Source of the DNA: Bacteroidota bacterium | GTDB lineage: Bacteria > Bacteroidota > Bacteroidia > Chitinophagales > Chitinophagaceae | Direction of reading: 5' to 3' | DNA length: 64,000 bases | NCBI GenBank assembly: GCA_020161435.1 | Contig: JAIUNV010000004.1 | Location: forward strand, 429,850-493,849 | Shown: piece by piece, positions 22,952 through 32,566 of the stretch | Numbering within the stretch: position 1 is the stretch's first letter | Layout of the letters: each line of letters opens with the position of its first letter | Position numbers and translations under genes: made by a program | Notes under the pieces: model-generated | The model's input: the letters and a program-made list of their open reading frames with translations, nothing else | What the model was told of the DNA's origin: nothing | Databases searched by the model: none

Positions 22952-25327
22952 TTAGAGTTTAATATTAAGGGCCAGCATAAAGTTTCTGCCCGCCATGGGG
23001 TAGTAAAAATTTTCGGTGGTAAATGCACCGCCGGCGATGTAGCTGAACGTGTAGCCGTTGGGTTCGTACATGCTGTTGAGCACATTGTTTACCTGCAGTG
23101 CCAGGCGTACTTCTTTCAGCACTTTGCCCACGGAGAACAAGTAGCTGGCACGTATATCGTTGTTGATGTACGGATCGAGACTGCGGCTACGCAGTTCGCT
23201 GTTGTCGAGGTACTGGCGGCTCACATGCTTAGCCATCCACTCCAGTTCCAGCTGGCGCACCGGTTGGTAGCTTACTGAGAGAAACTGTACAAACTTGGGC
23301 GAAAAGGCTATGGCGGTATTGCCCCGCACAACTGCCTGTTGCGTACCGTCGTCGTAGTTGTCTATGTATTCTGTAAAATCTATCAGCCTGTTTTGGCTAA
23401 AGGCGCCAGAGTAGCGGATATTACCTTTTTTGTAGCGGTAGTTGAGTTCGAGTTCGGCACCGGCACGGTAGCTGTTGGGTATGTTGGTGCGGGTGTAGGC
23501 ACCCACATCGTTTACTTTTCCAGTAAGCACCAGCTGGTCTTTGTACCGCATGTAGTAGAGCGTAAGGCTGGCCTGCACATTGCGCAGCAGTTCTTTTTTG
23601 CTGATGTTCAGTTCCACATCATGCAGCTGTTCGCGGCGGGGTAGTTGTGTAAGGCCTGCTTCAAAATCATCTCGGTTGGGTTCTTTGTTGCCCACCGCAT
23701 AGCTGAGAAAGCCACTCCAGTTTTGGTGCTGATAAGATATACCGGCCTTTGGATTGATGAAGTTCCAGTTTTCATTCACCGATACACCCGGGTTGTTGCG
23801 GAAGCCATCAATCCTATAATTCACAAAACGGTATTGCACATCGGCAAACAATTTCCAGCGGTTGTTGGGCAGGCTGTATTGGTATTTGCTGTACACATTG
23901 ATGTCCGACTTAGAAGCATCAAAATCATAATAACGCTGGCGGAAATTGGGTTGCGCAGCCGTCCAGATCACATCGCCAAAATGCTGGCCGGGATAGAAAC
24001 TCCAGCCACCACCTACCGTAAACTCATGGCGGTTTTTGGTATGCTGCCAAGAGAATACCTGACCAAACAATTTATTCTTCAACCACAACCTGCGTATTAA
24101 ATCGGTGCGGCTTTGCGGAATGCCGTTTGCATCATTTATCGGATTGATGCCGTACGATGACAAACGGGCATTGGCTTTGTACTGCTCATAGTAGCCACGG
24201 CCGGTAGTGAGGTACAGTGCCGTGTTGAAAACACTGTGGCTGTTGAATTCATGGTTGAAAAACAACTGGTAGTGGTTTTGCCAGTAGTTATCGGTTTCAT
24301 TGTCGTAAGGTGAGCCGGGCTTTTCTGTGCCGGCACTGTTGAAGGTGCGGTTGTTGTTTTTGTCCGCTTCGCTGATGCCGTACCATGCCTGGTAGGTTTT
24401 TTCTTTACCCAAAATGGCGTTGAAGCGGAGCGATGATTTTTTGCCCCAATACCCGACGGTGAACTGGCCACTTTGCAGCCTGCTCCAAGCCCGGTCTACA
24501 AAGCCTTCGCTGCTGATGTTGCTTACTCGGGCATCGATGGTAAAATGCTTGCCTATCAATCCACTGCCTGCTTTGATGGTGTTTTTAAACGTACTGAAAC
24601 TACCAACGCTGTTGTTTACCTCGGCATAAGCCTGGGGCTGATAGCTGTGTGTACTGAAGTTCATGCTGGCACCAAAGGCTCCGGCACCATTGCTGCTGGT
24701 ACCAACACCCCGCTGCACTTGTATGCTGCTCACAGAAGAGAGCAGGTCGGGCAGGTTTACAAAAAACAGCCCCTGACTTTCGGCATCGTTGTACGGAATG
24801 CCGTTGATGGTCATGTTGATACGGCTGGCATCGCTGCCCCGTATACGTATGCCTGTATAGCCAATGCCGTTACCAGCGTCGCTGTTCACCACCACATTGG
24901 GCGTTTGGTTCAGCAAAAAAGGAATGTCCTGACCAAGGTTGTTTTTTTCAATAGTCGATTTAGCAATGTTTGTTTTGGTAAACGGCGCATTGTTGCCCGC
25001 CCGTATGCCCCGTACTTCCACAGGCTGCAAAGCCGCGGGCAGGGGAGTGAGCACAATTTTGTGCAGGCTGTTGCCGGCAGTAAGGCTGGTGTCTTTGGCG
25101 TAATACCCGGCATAGCTGATGCGTAGTGCCAATGAGGCGCTGCTGCTATTTACATCGGCCAGGCCATTGCCATTGGTGATGAATGTTTTTTTGCTGGCGG
25201 CCTGCAGACTAATGCTGGCACCATCGAGTGCTGTACCATCGGGTTGCACTACCTGTATGCGAACAGTATTTTGTGCCGTTACAGAGAAAGAAATAAGGAG
25301 GGAGAGAATCGAGCAAATCCTTTTCAT
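22952..25327 (-). CDS. TonB-dependent receptor, thiamine-regulated
   Basis: This protein of 791 residues begins at ATG 25325-25327 with a signal peptide (KRICSILSLLISFSVTAQ). A carboxypeptidase-regulatory-like domain comes first (about 20-100), then the plug domain with QDIPFLLNQTPNVVVNSDAGNGIGYTGIRIRG and INMTINGIPYNDAESQG, then a 22-strand barrel ending in an aromatic C-terminal strand (RNFMLALNIKL). It imports a large or scarce ligand across the outer membrane with TonB energy. The TPP riboswitch directly upstream indicates thiamine or a thiamine precursor as ligand. The longer frame to 25465 would translate the riboswitch and is rejected. Confidence 0.93.
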   Translation of the reverse strand: MKRICSILSLLISFSVTAQNTVRIQVVQPDGTALDGASISLQAASKKTFITNGNGLADVNSSSASLALRISYAGYYAKDTSLTAGNSLHKIVLTPLPAALQPVEVRGIRAGNNAPFTKTNIAKSTIEKNNLGQDIPFLLNQTPNVVVNSDAGNGIGYTGIRIRGSDASRINMTINGIPYNDAESQGLFFVNLPDLLSSVSSIQVQRGVGTSSNGAGAFGASMNFSTHSYQPQAYAEVNNSVGSFSTFKNTIKAGSGLIGKHFTIDARVSNISSEGFVDRAWSRLQSGQFTVGYWGKKSSLRFNAILGKEKTYQAWYGISEADKNNNRTFNSAGTEKPGSPYDNETDNYWQNHYQLFFNHEFNSHSVFNTALYLTTGRGYYEQYKANARLSSYGINPINDANGIPQSRTDLIRRLWLKNKLFGQVFSWQHTKNRHEFTVGGGWSFYPGQHFGDVIWTAAQPNFRQRYYDFDASKSDINVYSKYQYSLPNNRWKLFADVQYRFVNYRIDGFRNNPGVSVNENWNFINPKAGISYQHQNWSGFLSYAVGNKEPNRDDFEAGLTQLPRREQLHDVELNISKKELLRNVQASLTLYYMRYKDQLVLTGKVNDVGAYTRTNIPNSYRAGAELELNYRYKKGNIRYSGAFSQNRLIDFTEYIDNYDDGTQQAVVRGNTAIAFSPKFVQFLSVSYQPVRQLELEWMAKHVSRQYLDNSELRSRSLDPYINNDIRASYLFSVGKVLKEVRLALQVNNVLNSMYEPNGYTFSYIAGGAFTTENFYYPMAGRNFMLALNIKL

Positions 25328-25387
25328 ACTACACGGAATTTGCCCGGAATGCTTCTGCACACAGCCACGCATGGCTAAGAAGGAAGC

Positions 25388-25472
25388 GGCCTTCCCTTCG
25401 CAGGTATTATCCTGATCAGGTTCAACGGGTGATTTCTCAGTCTCAGTCACTTTGTGCTGAAACACCCCGGGC
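25388..25472 (-). ncRNA. TPP riboswitch (THI element)
   Basis: On the minus strand the sequence shows the conserved thi-box parts in order: GGGGTG, CTGAGA, ACCCGTTGAACCTGAT, CAGGATAATACCTGCG and AAGGGAA. These are the pairing and TPP-binding elements of the thiamine pyrophosphate riboswitch. It lies 60 bp upstream of the TonB receptor ATG and 14 bp downstream of a Bacteroidota -7 box. Binding of TPP would switch the receptor off when thiamine is plentiful. Confidence 0.95.
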
Positions 25473-25485
25473 GATGATTAATATG

Positions 25486-25518
25486 CAAATGTATAGTCAC
25501 GAAAAATTTTCTGACAAA
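25486..25518 (-). promoter_or_regulatory. Promoter of the TPP riboswitch/TonB receptor
   Basis: On the minus strand TACATTTG (25486-25493) matches the Bacteroidota -7 consensus TAnnTTTG, with TTTG at 25515-25518 as the -33 element and about 21 bp between them. It sits directly before the riboswitch. Confidence 0.7.
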
Positions 25519-25631
25519 ACTTTTTCATGCACTGTAACATTTTATTACCGATTTCGTACAACGGTCACAACAAAACAACAACCCCACCAAGGTGGCTAAT
25601 CCCTTACTTTCACTTGAAAATGATTTTTGAT

Positions 25632-26342
25632 ATGAAACGTTTTTTCTTGCTTGCTGCCGTGTTATTCCAACTTGGCTTTTTGCCCGCTATGGCACAAACC
25701 ACCATCAACGATCCCAATGTGGAGGTGCGCAACGTGGGCAGTTTCAACAGTATCGTTATCAGCAGTGCTATTGATGTAATCATTTCTCAGAGCAACAGTA
25801 CCGCTGTAGCCGTAAGTGCTTCCGAAGCCAAATATGTAGATGGCATCACCACAGAGGTGCGCAACAATACCTTGTACATTGGCTACAAAAGCAATATGGG
25901 CTGGGGCGCTAAGTACATGCGGGCTTATGTATCGGTGCCCACCCTTATGAAAATTGGTGCATCGGGTGCTTGCAACGTAAAAACGGAAGGCACATTTAAA
26001 ACGGATGATCTCGAAATTGTATTGAGTGGCAGCAGCGATTTTAAAGGTACTGTAAAAGTGACCAACTTGAAACTGATTGCATCGGGCAGCAGCGATTTTG
26101 TCATCTCTGGCAGTGCCACCAACCTTCGTGCAGGCCTGAGTGGAGCCAGCGATTTAAAGGCTTTTGAACTCTCTGCCGACTATTGCGATGTAAGTGCAAG
26201 TGGTGCCAGCGATGTTCAAATTTTGGTGAATAAAGAATTGAAAGCAGCTGCTTCCGGAGCCAGCGATATTTATTACAAAGGCGAAGGGGTTGTGAAATCC
26301 ATTTCTGCATCTGGTGCCAGCGACATCAAAAAAAGATCATAA
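25632..26342 (+). CDS. Head GIN domain (DUF2807) secreted protein
   Basis: This 236-residue protein has a signal peptide (KRFFLLAAVLFQLGFLPAMAQ) and a beta-helical DUF2807 domain. Strands repeat the pattern ASGASD/SGSSD: IGASGACNVKTEG, LSGSSDFKG, ASGSSDFVISG, SGASDLKAF, ASGASDVQI, ASGASDIYY, ASGASDIKK. DUF2807 proteins are putative periplasmic or surface adhesin-like autotransporter fragments in Bacteroidota; no enzymatic role is known. Two ATGs are possible (25620, 25632); the second begins the signal peptide best. Confidence 0.9.
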   Translation: MKRFFLLAAVLFQLGFLPAMAQTTINDPNVEVRNVGSFNSIVISSAIDVIISQSNSTAVAVSASEAKYVDGITTEVRNNTLYIGYKSNMGWGAKYMRAYVSVPTLMKIGASGACNVKTEGTFKTDDLEIVLSGSSDFKGTVKVTNLKLIASGSSDFVISGSATNLRAGLSGASDLKAFELSADYCDVSASGASDVQILVNKELKAAASGASDIYYKGEGVVKSISASGASDIKKRS

Positions 26343-26345
26343 CAG

Positions 26346-26378
26346 TTTTGGCTCGGTAAGTGTATCCCCCTATCTTTG
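26346..26378 (+). promoter_or_regulatory. Promoter of tRNA-fMet
   Basis: TTTTG (26346-26350) and TATCTTTG (26371-26378) are a good -33/-7 pair, with 20 bp between TTG and the -7 box, matching the Bacteroidota consensus. The tRNA begins 15 bp downstream. Confidence 0.7.
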
Positions 26379-26393
26379 CAGTCCAAAAAACGA

Positions 26394-26465
<72 letters not shown>

Positions 26466-26475
26466 CAAAAAAATC

Positions 26476-26501
26476 AAGGCTTCCCCGGGAGCCTTTTTTT
26501 A
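26476..26501 (+). terminator. Intrinsic terminator after tRNA-fMet
   Basis: AAGGCT and AGCCTT flank a GC-rich top (TCCC/GGGA), followed by seven or more T. It lies just after the tRNA and 5 bp before the era start. Confidence 0.75.
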
Positions 26502-26505
26502 TTCA

Positions 26506-27384
26506 ATGAACTTTCAATCGGGCTTTGTAAGCATATTAGGCAAACCCAACGCCGGCAAAAGCACTCTCCTCAATGCATTGGTAGGCGAGAAGATGGCCAT
26601 TGTCAGCCCCAAAGTGCAAACCACCCGGCATCGCATCAAGGCTTTCTTGAACGGCGATAATTTTCAAATCATTTTTTCCGACACACCGGGCATCATAGAG
26701 CCGCAGTACAAGCTGCACGAACGCATGATGAAGCAGGTGCGCAACGCCATGGAAGATGCCGATGCTGGCTTACTGGTGTATGATGTAGGAGAACTGCAGG
26801 ACGAAGAAGCCCATGCTTTTTTTCAGCAACTGAAATTGAAAGTACCAGCCATTTTATTGGTCAATAAAATTGATAGTGTAAAAGAATCGGTTTGGAAAAA
26901 AACGGTGTCCTACTTTACCGAAAGTGGAGCTTACAAAGCCGTCATTCCTATTTCTGCTTTGAAAGGAACAGGGATACCAGAACTGCAGAAAACCTTGCTG
27001 CAGTTTATTCCGCAGGGCGATCCGTTTTACAGCACCGAAGACCTGAGCGACCTGCCTACCCGCTTTTTTGTAGGAGAAATAGTACGGGAAAAAATCTTCG
27101 ACCTATACCATCAGGAAGTGCCGTATCACTCAACGGTATTGGTGCAAGAGTTTACCGAAAAGTCGACGCTAATAAAAATTCGTGCCGATATTATTGTACA
27201 ACGGGAAATGCAAAAGATTATCCTGATTGGCGATAAAGGCAGCATGATAAAAAAGCTGGGCACCGCAGCCCGGATAGATATAGAGCAATTTTTGGGTCAG
27301 AAAGTATTTTTGGAGTTGTTTGTAAAAGTGCGTCCGAAATGGCGGGATCAGGATGTGTTTTTACGGGAGTATGGTTATGAGTAG
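26506..27384 (+). CDS. era: GTPase Era
   Basis: This 292-residue protein has a Ras-like GTPase domain (GKPNAGKST Walker A at about 12-20, DTPG, NKID and SALKG motifs) followed by a C-terminal KH domain with the signature EFTEKSTLIKIRADIIVQREMQKIILIGDKGSMIKKLG. Era binds 16S rRNA near its 3' end and acts in 30S assembly. The length is typical. It lies directly after tRNA-fMet and 147 bp before der, so two ribosome-assembly GTPases are side by side. Confidence 0.97.
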   Translation: MNFQSGFVSILGKPNAGKSTLLNALVGEKMAIVSPKVQTTRHRIKAFLNGDNFQIIFSDTPGIIEPQYKLHERMMKQVRNAMEDADAGLLVYDVGELQDEEAHAFFQQLKLKVPAILLVNKIDSVKESVWKKTVSYFTESGAYKAVIPISALKGTGIPELQKTLLQFIPQGDPFYSTEDLSDLPTRFFVGEIVREKIFDLYHQEVPYHSTVLVQEFTEKSTLIKIRADIIVQREMQKIILIGDKGSMIKKLGTAARIDIEQFLGQKVFLELFVKVRPKWRDQDVFLREYGYE

Positions 27385-27531
27385 CCATCATCTCTGCCCG
27401 AATGCTGTACCTTTCAGCAACCAGATTTGAAAGCCCGACAGCAGAGATCACAACCCGGAAAATCGAATTGAAGAAAACCGTGATTGGCAGCACATCAACA
27501 ACTGCTGATTATTGAAAAGTGAAAAGTAGTT

Positions 27532-28845
27532 ATGAGTTATACAGTTGCCATAGTAGGCCGTCCGAACGTAGGAAAAAGTACCTTTTTCAATCGCTTGCTG
27601 GAACAGCGAAAAGCCATTGTAGATGATTTGAGCGGTGTAACCCGCGACCGCCAGTATGGCGTTGCCGATTGGAACGGTAAATCATTCAACATTATTGATA
27701 CCGGTGGTTTTGTGCCGGATAGTGAAGATGTGTTTGAAAGGGAAATTGCCCGGCAAGTGAAGATTGCGGTAGAAGAAGCAAACGCCCTCATATTTATGAC
27801 GGATGTGGCCACAGGCGTAACCGATTTGGATGAAGCCATGGCAGATTTGCTGCGCCGTAGCACCAAGCCTGTGTACATGGTGGTAAATAAAGTAGACAAC
27901 TACGAACGCCAGTTGATGGCCAACGAATTTTACAGCCTTGGATTTGATCAGGTGTTTTTTATCAGCAGCATGAGTGGTACGGGTACCGGCGAACTGCTGG
28001 ATGCCGTAACGGCGCCTATCACAGAAAAGGATTCTGATGAAGTAGAACAGGTAGACTCATTGCCAAAGTTTGCCATCATAGGTCAGCCCAATGTAGGCAA
28101 GAGTAGCCTGCTGAATGCCTTGGTTGGGCAGGAGCGAACCATTGTTAGTGATATTGCAGGTACCACCCGAGATACCATTCACACTCATTATAACCTCTTC
28201 AACAAAGAGTTTATTTTGATTGACACTGCAGGTATTCGTCGCAAAACCAAAGTGAACGAAGATCTGGAATTTTACTCGGTTATTCGGGCCATTAAAGCCA
28301 TTGACGAAGCCGATGTATGCATGCTTTTGTTGGATGCCGAAAAAGGCATCACTGCTCAGGATTTGAAAATCTACAGCCTTGCTGCCAATAAAGGTAAAGG
28401 CTTGGTGATACTGGTGAACAAATGGGATTTGGCAGAAAAAAGCACTAACACTGCCCGTGACTATGAAAGAGTGCTGAAGGAAAAACTGGCCCCGTTTAAC
28501 GACGTGCCCATTTTGTTTATTTCTGCAAAAGATAAAGTGCGGATTTTTAAAGCCATCGAACTTGGCCTGGAAGTGTTTGATTGTAAGCAACAGAAAATTC
28601 CTACTTCACAATTGAACGACATAATGCTGAAGGCCATTGAGTCGTACAAGCCACCCATGACAAGGGGCAATCTTATCCGTATTAAATACATTACACAGTT
28701 GCCTACCAAAGTGCCATCGTTTGCCTTTTTCAGCAACCACCCTGATGATATTAAAACGCCTTACAAAAACTACCTCGAAAATCAGCTCCGGAAAAACTTC
28801 AATTTCAAAGGAGTGCCGGTACGAATTTTCTTCCGTAAGAGTTAA
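27532..28845 (+). CDS. der: GTPase Der (EngA)
   Basis: This 437-residue protein has two consecutive GTPase domains, each with a Walker A (GRPNVGKST and GQPNVGKSS), DTGGF / DTAGI switch motifs and NKVD / NKWD specificity motifs. A C-terminal KH-like domain ends in NFKGVPVRIFFRKS. Der acts in 50S subunit assembly. Length and order are canonical. It follows era. Confidence 0.97.
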   Translation: MSYTVAIVGRPNVGKSTFFNRLLEQRKAIVDDLSGVTRDRQYGVADWNGKSFNIIDTGGFVPDSEDVFEREIARQVKIAVEEANALIFMTDVATGVTDLDEAMADLLRRSTKPVYMVVNKVDNYERQLMANEFYSLGFDQVFFISSMSGTGTGELLDAVTAPITEKDSDEVEQVDSLPKFAIIGQPNVGKSSLLNALVGQERTIVSDIAGTTRDTIHTHYNLFNKEFILIDTAGIRRKTKVNEDLEFYSVIRAIKAIDEADVCMLLLDAEKGITAQDLKIYSLAANKGKGLVILVNKWDLAEKSTNTARDYERVLKEKLAPFNDVPILFISAKDKVRIFKAIELGLEVFDCKQQKIPTSQLNDIMLKAIESYKPPMTRGNLIRIKYITQLPTKVPSFAFFSNHPDDIKTPYKNYLENQLRKNFNFKGVPVRIFFRKS

Positions 28846-28866
28846 ATAGAAATGTTGTGGCAGCTG

Positions 28867-29094
28867 CTACAATTGTTTTACCTGAATAATTTTTACAGGA
28901 CACAATTTGGCAGCTGCATCATTGGCATCCCACTCATGATCGGATACTTTGATGTGCCAAAAGCCTCTCCGTTCTTTGGCTTCCAACAAAGTGCTGCGAC
29001 CATCTTTTTTGCTCATGCGCCAGCGGTCGGGTGCTACTTCTACGCAGTAGTTGCAGCCAATGCATTTGTCTCTTTGTTGGGTAATGCTAATCAT
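28867..29094 (-). CDS. 4Fe-4S ferredoxin
   Basis: This 75-residue protein holds one [4Fe-4S] cluster set, CIGCNYC near the N-terminus and a later Cys-Pro (KLCPVKII). Middle residues are basic. It starts within the last 4 bp of the U32 gene (ATGA-type overlap), so the two are translationally coupled, and it is a plausible electron donor or partner for the U32 enzyme. Confidence 0.9.
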   Translation of the reverse strand: MISITQQRDKCIGCNYCVEVAPDRWRMSKKDGRSTLLEAKERRGFWHIKVSDHEWDANDAAAKLCPVKIIQVKQL

Positions 29095-30344
29095 GCCATT
29101 TCCTCCGCAGCTATTATTTTGTACAGCTTATCCGACTTGTGTATGGGTACATTCAACGGAAAGGCGCACAAGTCTCCTTTGTTGGCAATAGTTGCTTCTC
29201 CTGTATCATTTACATGCAGCGATGTAATGGTTGTTTCTACTACGCCAATTTGTTTGCCTATAACCATTACTGTATCGCCCACTTGTAGCGGATAACTTTC
29301 AATTTTAAACTCTGCAATATTTGATTTTGCATAGTAATTGTTGCCTTTACCAAGATAAATTTTTCGCTGTGTTGCCGTTGAGCCAGAAGTGTTTGTCCAT
29401 TCGCCCAAATGCTGCCCAAACATATAGCCACCCCAAAAACCACGGTTGTATACTTTTTCCATAGCCTGCATCCACCGATCAATTTTTTCAGGCGTCAATG
29501 CCTGAGCGTTATAGGCATCAATAGCTTCCCGATAGCACTGGGTTACTGTCTTTACATATTCTGCGCCTTTGCCACGGCCTTCAATTTTGAGTACCCGTAC
29601 ACCAGCTTCTAGCAATTGGTCAATGAATGGAATGGTGCACAAATCTTTCGGCGACATGATATACTCATTGTCAATTTCCAGTTCATGTCCTTCTTCCATA
29701 TCCACGACTTTGTATTTACGCCGGCAATTTTGTAAGCATGCACCGCGGTTGGCCGAAGAGTTTTGCGTATGTAAACTCAGGTAGCATTTGCCTGATACTG
29801 CCATACACAAGGCCCCATGCGCAAACACTTCAATCTCTACTAATTTTCCCGATGGGCCTTTAATTTGCTCCCGTTGTATGCCTTCACAAATGTCTTTTAT
29901 TTGTCTGATGCTCAACTCACGTGACAATACCATCACATCAGCAAAGAGGCTGTAAAACCGAATGGTTTCCAGATTGGTGATGTTTACCTGCGTGGAAATA
30001 TGTACTTCCATTTGCAATTGCCGGGCGATGGCAATAACCGCATGGTCGGCAGCAATCACAGCAGTGATACCTGCAGCTTTTGCAGCCGTGAGCAGCGATT
30101 TTACCATGCGTACATCATGATCGTAAATAATGGTATTGAGGGTGAGATAACTCCGTACATGATACCGTTCGCAAAGGGCAGCTATTTCGGGTAAATCGCT
30201 GATACTGAAATTGATGCTGGAGCGGGCCCGCATGTTGAGCTGCTCCACTCCGAAATACACGGAGTTGGCACCGCCCTGAATGGCGGCCATCATACTTTCA
30301 AAGCTGCCCGCAGGCGCCATGAGTTCAATTGGCTTGGCTGACAT
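29091..30344 (-). CDS. U32 family protein, probably tRNA uridine hydroxylation (TrhP-like)
   Basis: This 417-residue protein begins at ATG 30342-30344 with the U32 core ELMAPAGSFESMMAAIQGGANSVYFG. The family cysteine region is visible in HGALCMAVSGKCYLSLHTQNSSANRGACLQNCRRKY, and EPKDLC-like text is replaced by MSPKDLCTIPFIDQLLEAGV. Members of this size (YegQ/TrhP) take part in prephenate-dependent hydroxylation of tRNA U34, while longer relatives (RlhA) act on 23S rRNA. The coupled ferredoxin supports a redox enzyme rather than a protease. Assignment to TrhP is from length and context. Confidence 0.85.
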   Translation of the reverse strand: MSAKPIELMAPAGSFESMMAAIQGGANSVYFGVEQLNMRARSSINFSISDLPEIAALCERYHVRSYLTLNTIIYDHDVRMVKSLLTAAKAAGITAVIAADHAVIAIARQLQMEVHISTQVNITNLETIRFYSLFADVMVLSRELSIRQIKDICEGIQREQIKGPSGKLVEIEVFAHGALCMAVSGKCYLSLHTQNSSANRGACLQNCRRKYKVVDMEEGHELEIDNEYIMSPKDLCTIPFIDQLLEAGVRVLKIEGRGKGAEYVKTVTQCYREAIDAYNAQALTPEKIDRWMQAMEKVYNRGFWGGYMFGQHLGEWTNTSGSTATQRKIYLGKGNNYYAKSNIAEFKIESYPLQVGDTVMVIGKQIGVVETTITSLHVNDTGEATIANKGDLCAFPLNVPIHKSDKLYKIIAAEEMA

Positions 30345-30465
30345 AGATGGATAAAACGCTGTGAAGCCGCGAAAATATTGGGCTCCTGACTGCTGCCCTA
30401 TGATTTTCATCAGGCAGGCTGCCGCCTGAGAGAATCAAATATCTTAGCGGCCTAAAATCAGCAGT

Positions 30466-31188
30466 ATGCCAGCGGCAGTATTAGAAGTGTGTTCGTTTGG
30501 AATTCAAACCAGTTTGATAGCAGAAAGAGTGGGTGCCAAAAGGGTAGAGCTCTGCGACAATCCCATTGAAGGAGGTACAACGCCATCCTACGGAGCCATT
30601 CGGCAGGTGCGGGAAAAACTATCGATAGAAGTATATCCCATCATTCGCCCCCGTAGCATGAACTATTACTACGATGACGATGAATTTGCCATGATGCTGC
30701 ATGATGTACGCATGTGCAAGGAGCTGGGCTGCGATGGAATATCTGTTGGTGTGCAACTCATCACCGGACAGGTAGATACCGACCGTATGAAGCGATTGGT
30801 AGAAGTGGCTTATCCAATGGGTGTTACTTCTAACCGGGTAATTGATGCGGCGCCAGACCCTTACGAAGCCTTGGAAGCATTGATTGAAGCTGGCTGCGAA
30901 CGGGTACTTACATCCGGCCAGGCTGCAACCGCACCGGCAGGAAAAGAAGTATTGAAAAAGTTAGTAGAGCAGGCGGCCGGAAGAATAAGCATTATGCCGG
31001 GTGCAGGTGTAAAGTCGGGTAACGTAAAGGAATTGCTGCAGTATACCGGTGCGTACGAATGTCACACATCTGCAAGAATAGCCTGGCCCAATAATGTGGC
31101 ATATCAGAATCCGCAAATTACCGATGCGGGCAGCATGTATGTGGCCGATGAAGAAGAGTTGAGAAAAATTATTGCTGCAATTGTTTAG
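30466..31188 (+). CDS. cutC: CutC family copper homeostasis protein
   Basis: This 240-residue TIM-barrel protein starts LEVCSFGIQTSLIAERVGAKRVELCDNPIEGGTTPSYG, the CutC signature, and continues with IIRPRSMNYYYDDDEF and SGQAATAPAG. The usual RPRGGDFLYSxxE loop is changed to RPRSMNYYYDDDE. CutC was first linked to copper tolerance, but its biochemical role is still unclear. It is cytoplasmic. It is divergent from the U32 gene, with a 121-bp spacer. Confidence 0.92.
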   Translation: MPAAVLEVCSFGIQTSLIAERVGAKRVELCDNPIEGGTTPSYGAIRQVREKLSIEVYPIIRPRSMNYYYDDDEFAMMLHDVRMCKELGCDGISVGVQLITGQVDTDRMKRLVEVAYPMGVTSNRVIDAAPDPYEALEALIEAGCERVLTSGQAATAPAGKEVLKKLVEQAAGRISIMPGAGVKSGNVKELLQYTGAYECHTSARIAWPNNVAYQNPQITDAGSMYVADEEELRKIIAAIV

Positions 31189-32537
31189 AAAATATTGAGC
31201 AGTTGCCACGATTTTTTAAGCCTGTCAGACCGAATCCAATAACTGCCTGCAGGTAATCGGCTGATGTCGAGTGCAATTTGTAATGAACCATTCACCGATA
31301 CATGCATTTGTTGCATCATCAGCTTGCCAGAAATACTATAGAGGCTGATATCAAAAGCACCTGCCGGTAAATTGTTTAATGCCAAATATACTTGCGTAGT
31401 AGCGGGGTTGGGATAAATATTGCAAACAATAGGGGATTGGTTAATTCCATTAATGGATATAATATTTGAATATAATGCATGGCCATTGTGTTGTTTGGCT
31501 TTAATTCTATACAACACATCTTTGTCTTGGTCTTTTGTATCACTCATTACAAATTGCTGCCGTTCTCCTTTTGCTACGCTGTATGGTATAGTTGCAAATG
31601 CGGTAAACGGTTGTCGGCTGATTGATTTTTCAATGGTAAACACTCCATTGGTACTAATGCCTGATGCTTGCCAGTTGAGTACCGATTGATGAAGAAAGCG
31701 AGTCCCTGTAAGTGTAATATTTTGTAGCGTTAAAACCTGGAAACCCAAATTGCCTATAGTAATTCTCGATAAGCTTGATAAACCAGAAATCGTCAACTGA
31801 TTGAGCGTAGTGTTGATGCCATCACTACCTTCATAAGTCCATGCATTACCAGTATCTGTACTCGAAAAAAAATCAAGCATTCCTTCGGTAGTACCATTTA
31901 GTTCTGTGTCAAAATAATTGAATATAATGCTGGCATTGAGGTTGCTGTTGTTGGTAGGAATGACATCATAATAACGTTTAATGGTTCCTTCTTCTTGTAC
32001 TACGTGGCCTCTTCTGATAGTCGTATTTCCTAAATTACTTGCGCTGGTAATGACAAATCCGAGATTGCCGGGGTTGGCAAGTGTTGGTGCGTTCAACGTA
32101 GCAATAGCTTCAATATAACCACCGTTATAACCTGTTATTCTCCGGGTATTTATTTCTCCGGATAAGCTGCCTGTAGTTCCTAATTCAATTGTGTGATTGT
32201 TTAAAAAAATGCTATCGCCACCGGCTAATGTGAGTTTGTTACTTACTTCAATATCTGAATTTAGTTGCAGCCCGTTGGCTGTTTTATTCATGGTGAGGTT
32301 GTAAAAAGAGCTTGTAATACTGCCCGCTATAAAGCTGGCTCCAGCGGTACTCCCACTAAATATAACAGTACTGGTAGAAGGGGTAATAATACCTTCTGAA
32401 GTAAGCCCGGCATCCTTCAGCACCAGCTGTACATTGCCATTGGCTTTCAGCTGTGCCCCTGGTTTTATAAGGAGACCCTGTGCTGAAAGGTTGTAGCCAG
32501 CAAGAAGGCTCATTGAAAAAATGAAAATCTTTTTCAT
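31185..32537 (-). CDS. T9SS-sorted surface protein
   Basis: This 450-residue protein has a signal peptide (KKIFIFSMSLLAGYNLSAQG), a long beta-rich middle with repeated turns (for example TLAGGDSIFLNNHTIELGTTGSLSGEI) and a C-terminal type IX sorting domain: IYPNPATTQVYLALNN, ISLYSISGKLMMQQ and LPAGSYWIRSD. It is exported through the T9SS and attached to, or released from, the cell surface. No enzyme domain is seen. It overlaps the 3' end of cutC by 4 bp on the opposite strand. Confidence 0.88.
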   Translation of the reverse strand: MKKIFIFSMSLLAGYNLSAQGLLIKPGAQLKANGNVQLVLKDAGLTSEGIITPSTSTVIFSGSTAGASFIAGSITSSFYNLTMNKTANGLQLNSDIEVSNKLTLAGGDSIFLNNHTIELGTTGSLSGEINTRRITGYNGGYIEAIATLNAPTLANPGNLGFVITSASNLGNTTIRRGHVVQEEGTIKRYYDVIPTNNSNLNASIIFNYFDTELNGTTEGMLDFFSSTDTGNAWTYEGSDGINTTLNQLTISGLSSLSRITIGNLGFQVLTLQNITLTGTRFLHQSVLNWQASGISTNGVFTIEKSISRQPFTAFATIPYSVAKGERQQFVMSDTKDQDKDVLYRIKAKQHNGHALYSNIISINGINQSPIVCNIYPNPATTQVYLALNNLPAGAFDISLYSISGKLMMQQMHVSVNGSLQIALDISRLPAGSYWIRSDRLKKSWQLLNIF

Positions 32538-32566
32538 GAAAAGCGGTTGAGTTTTACCCTGTTTAC

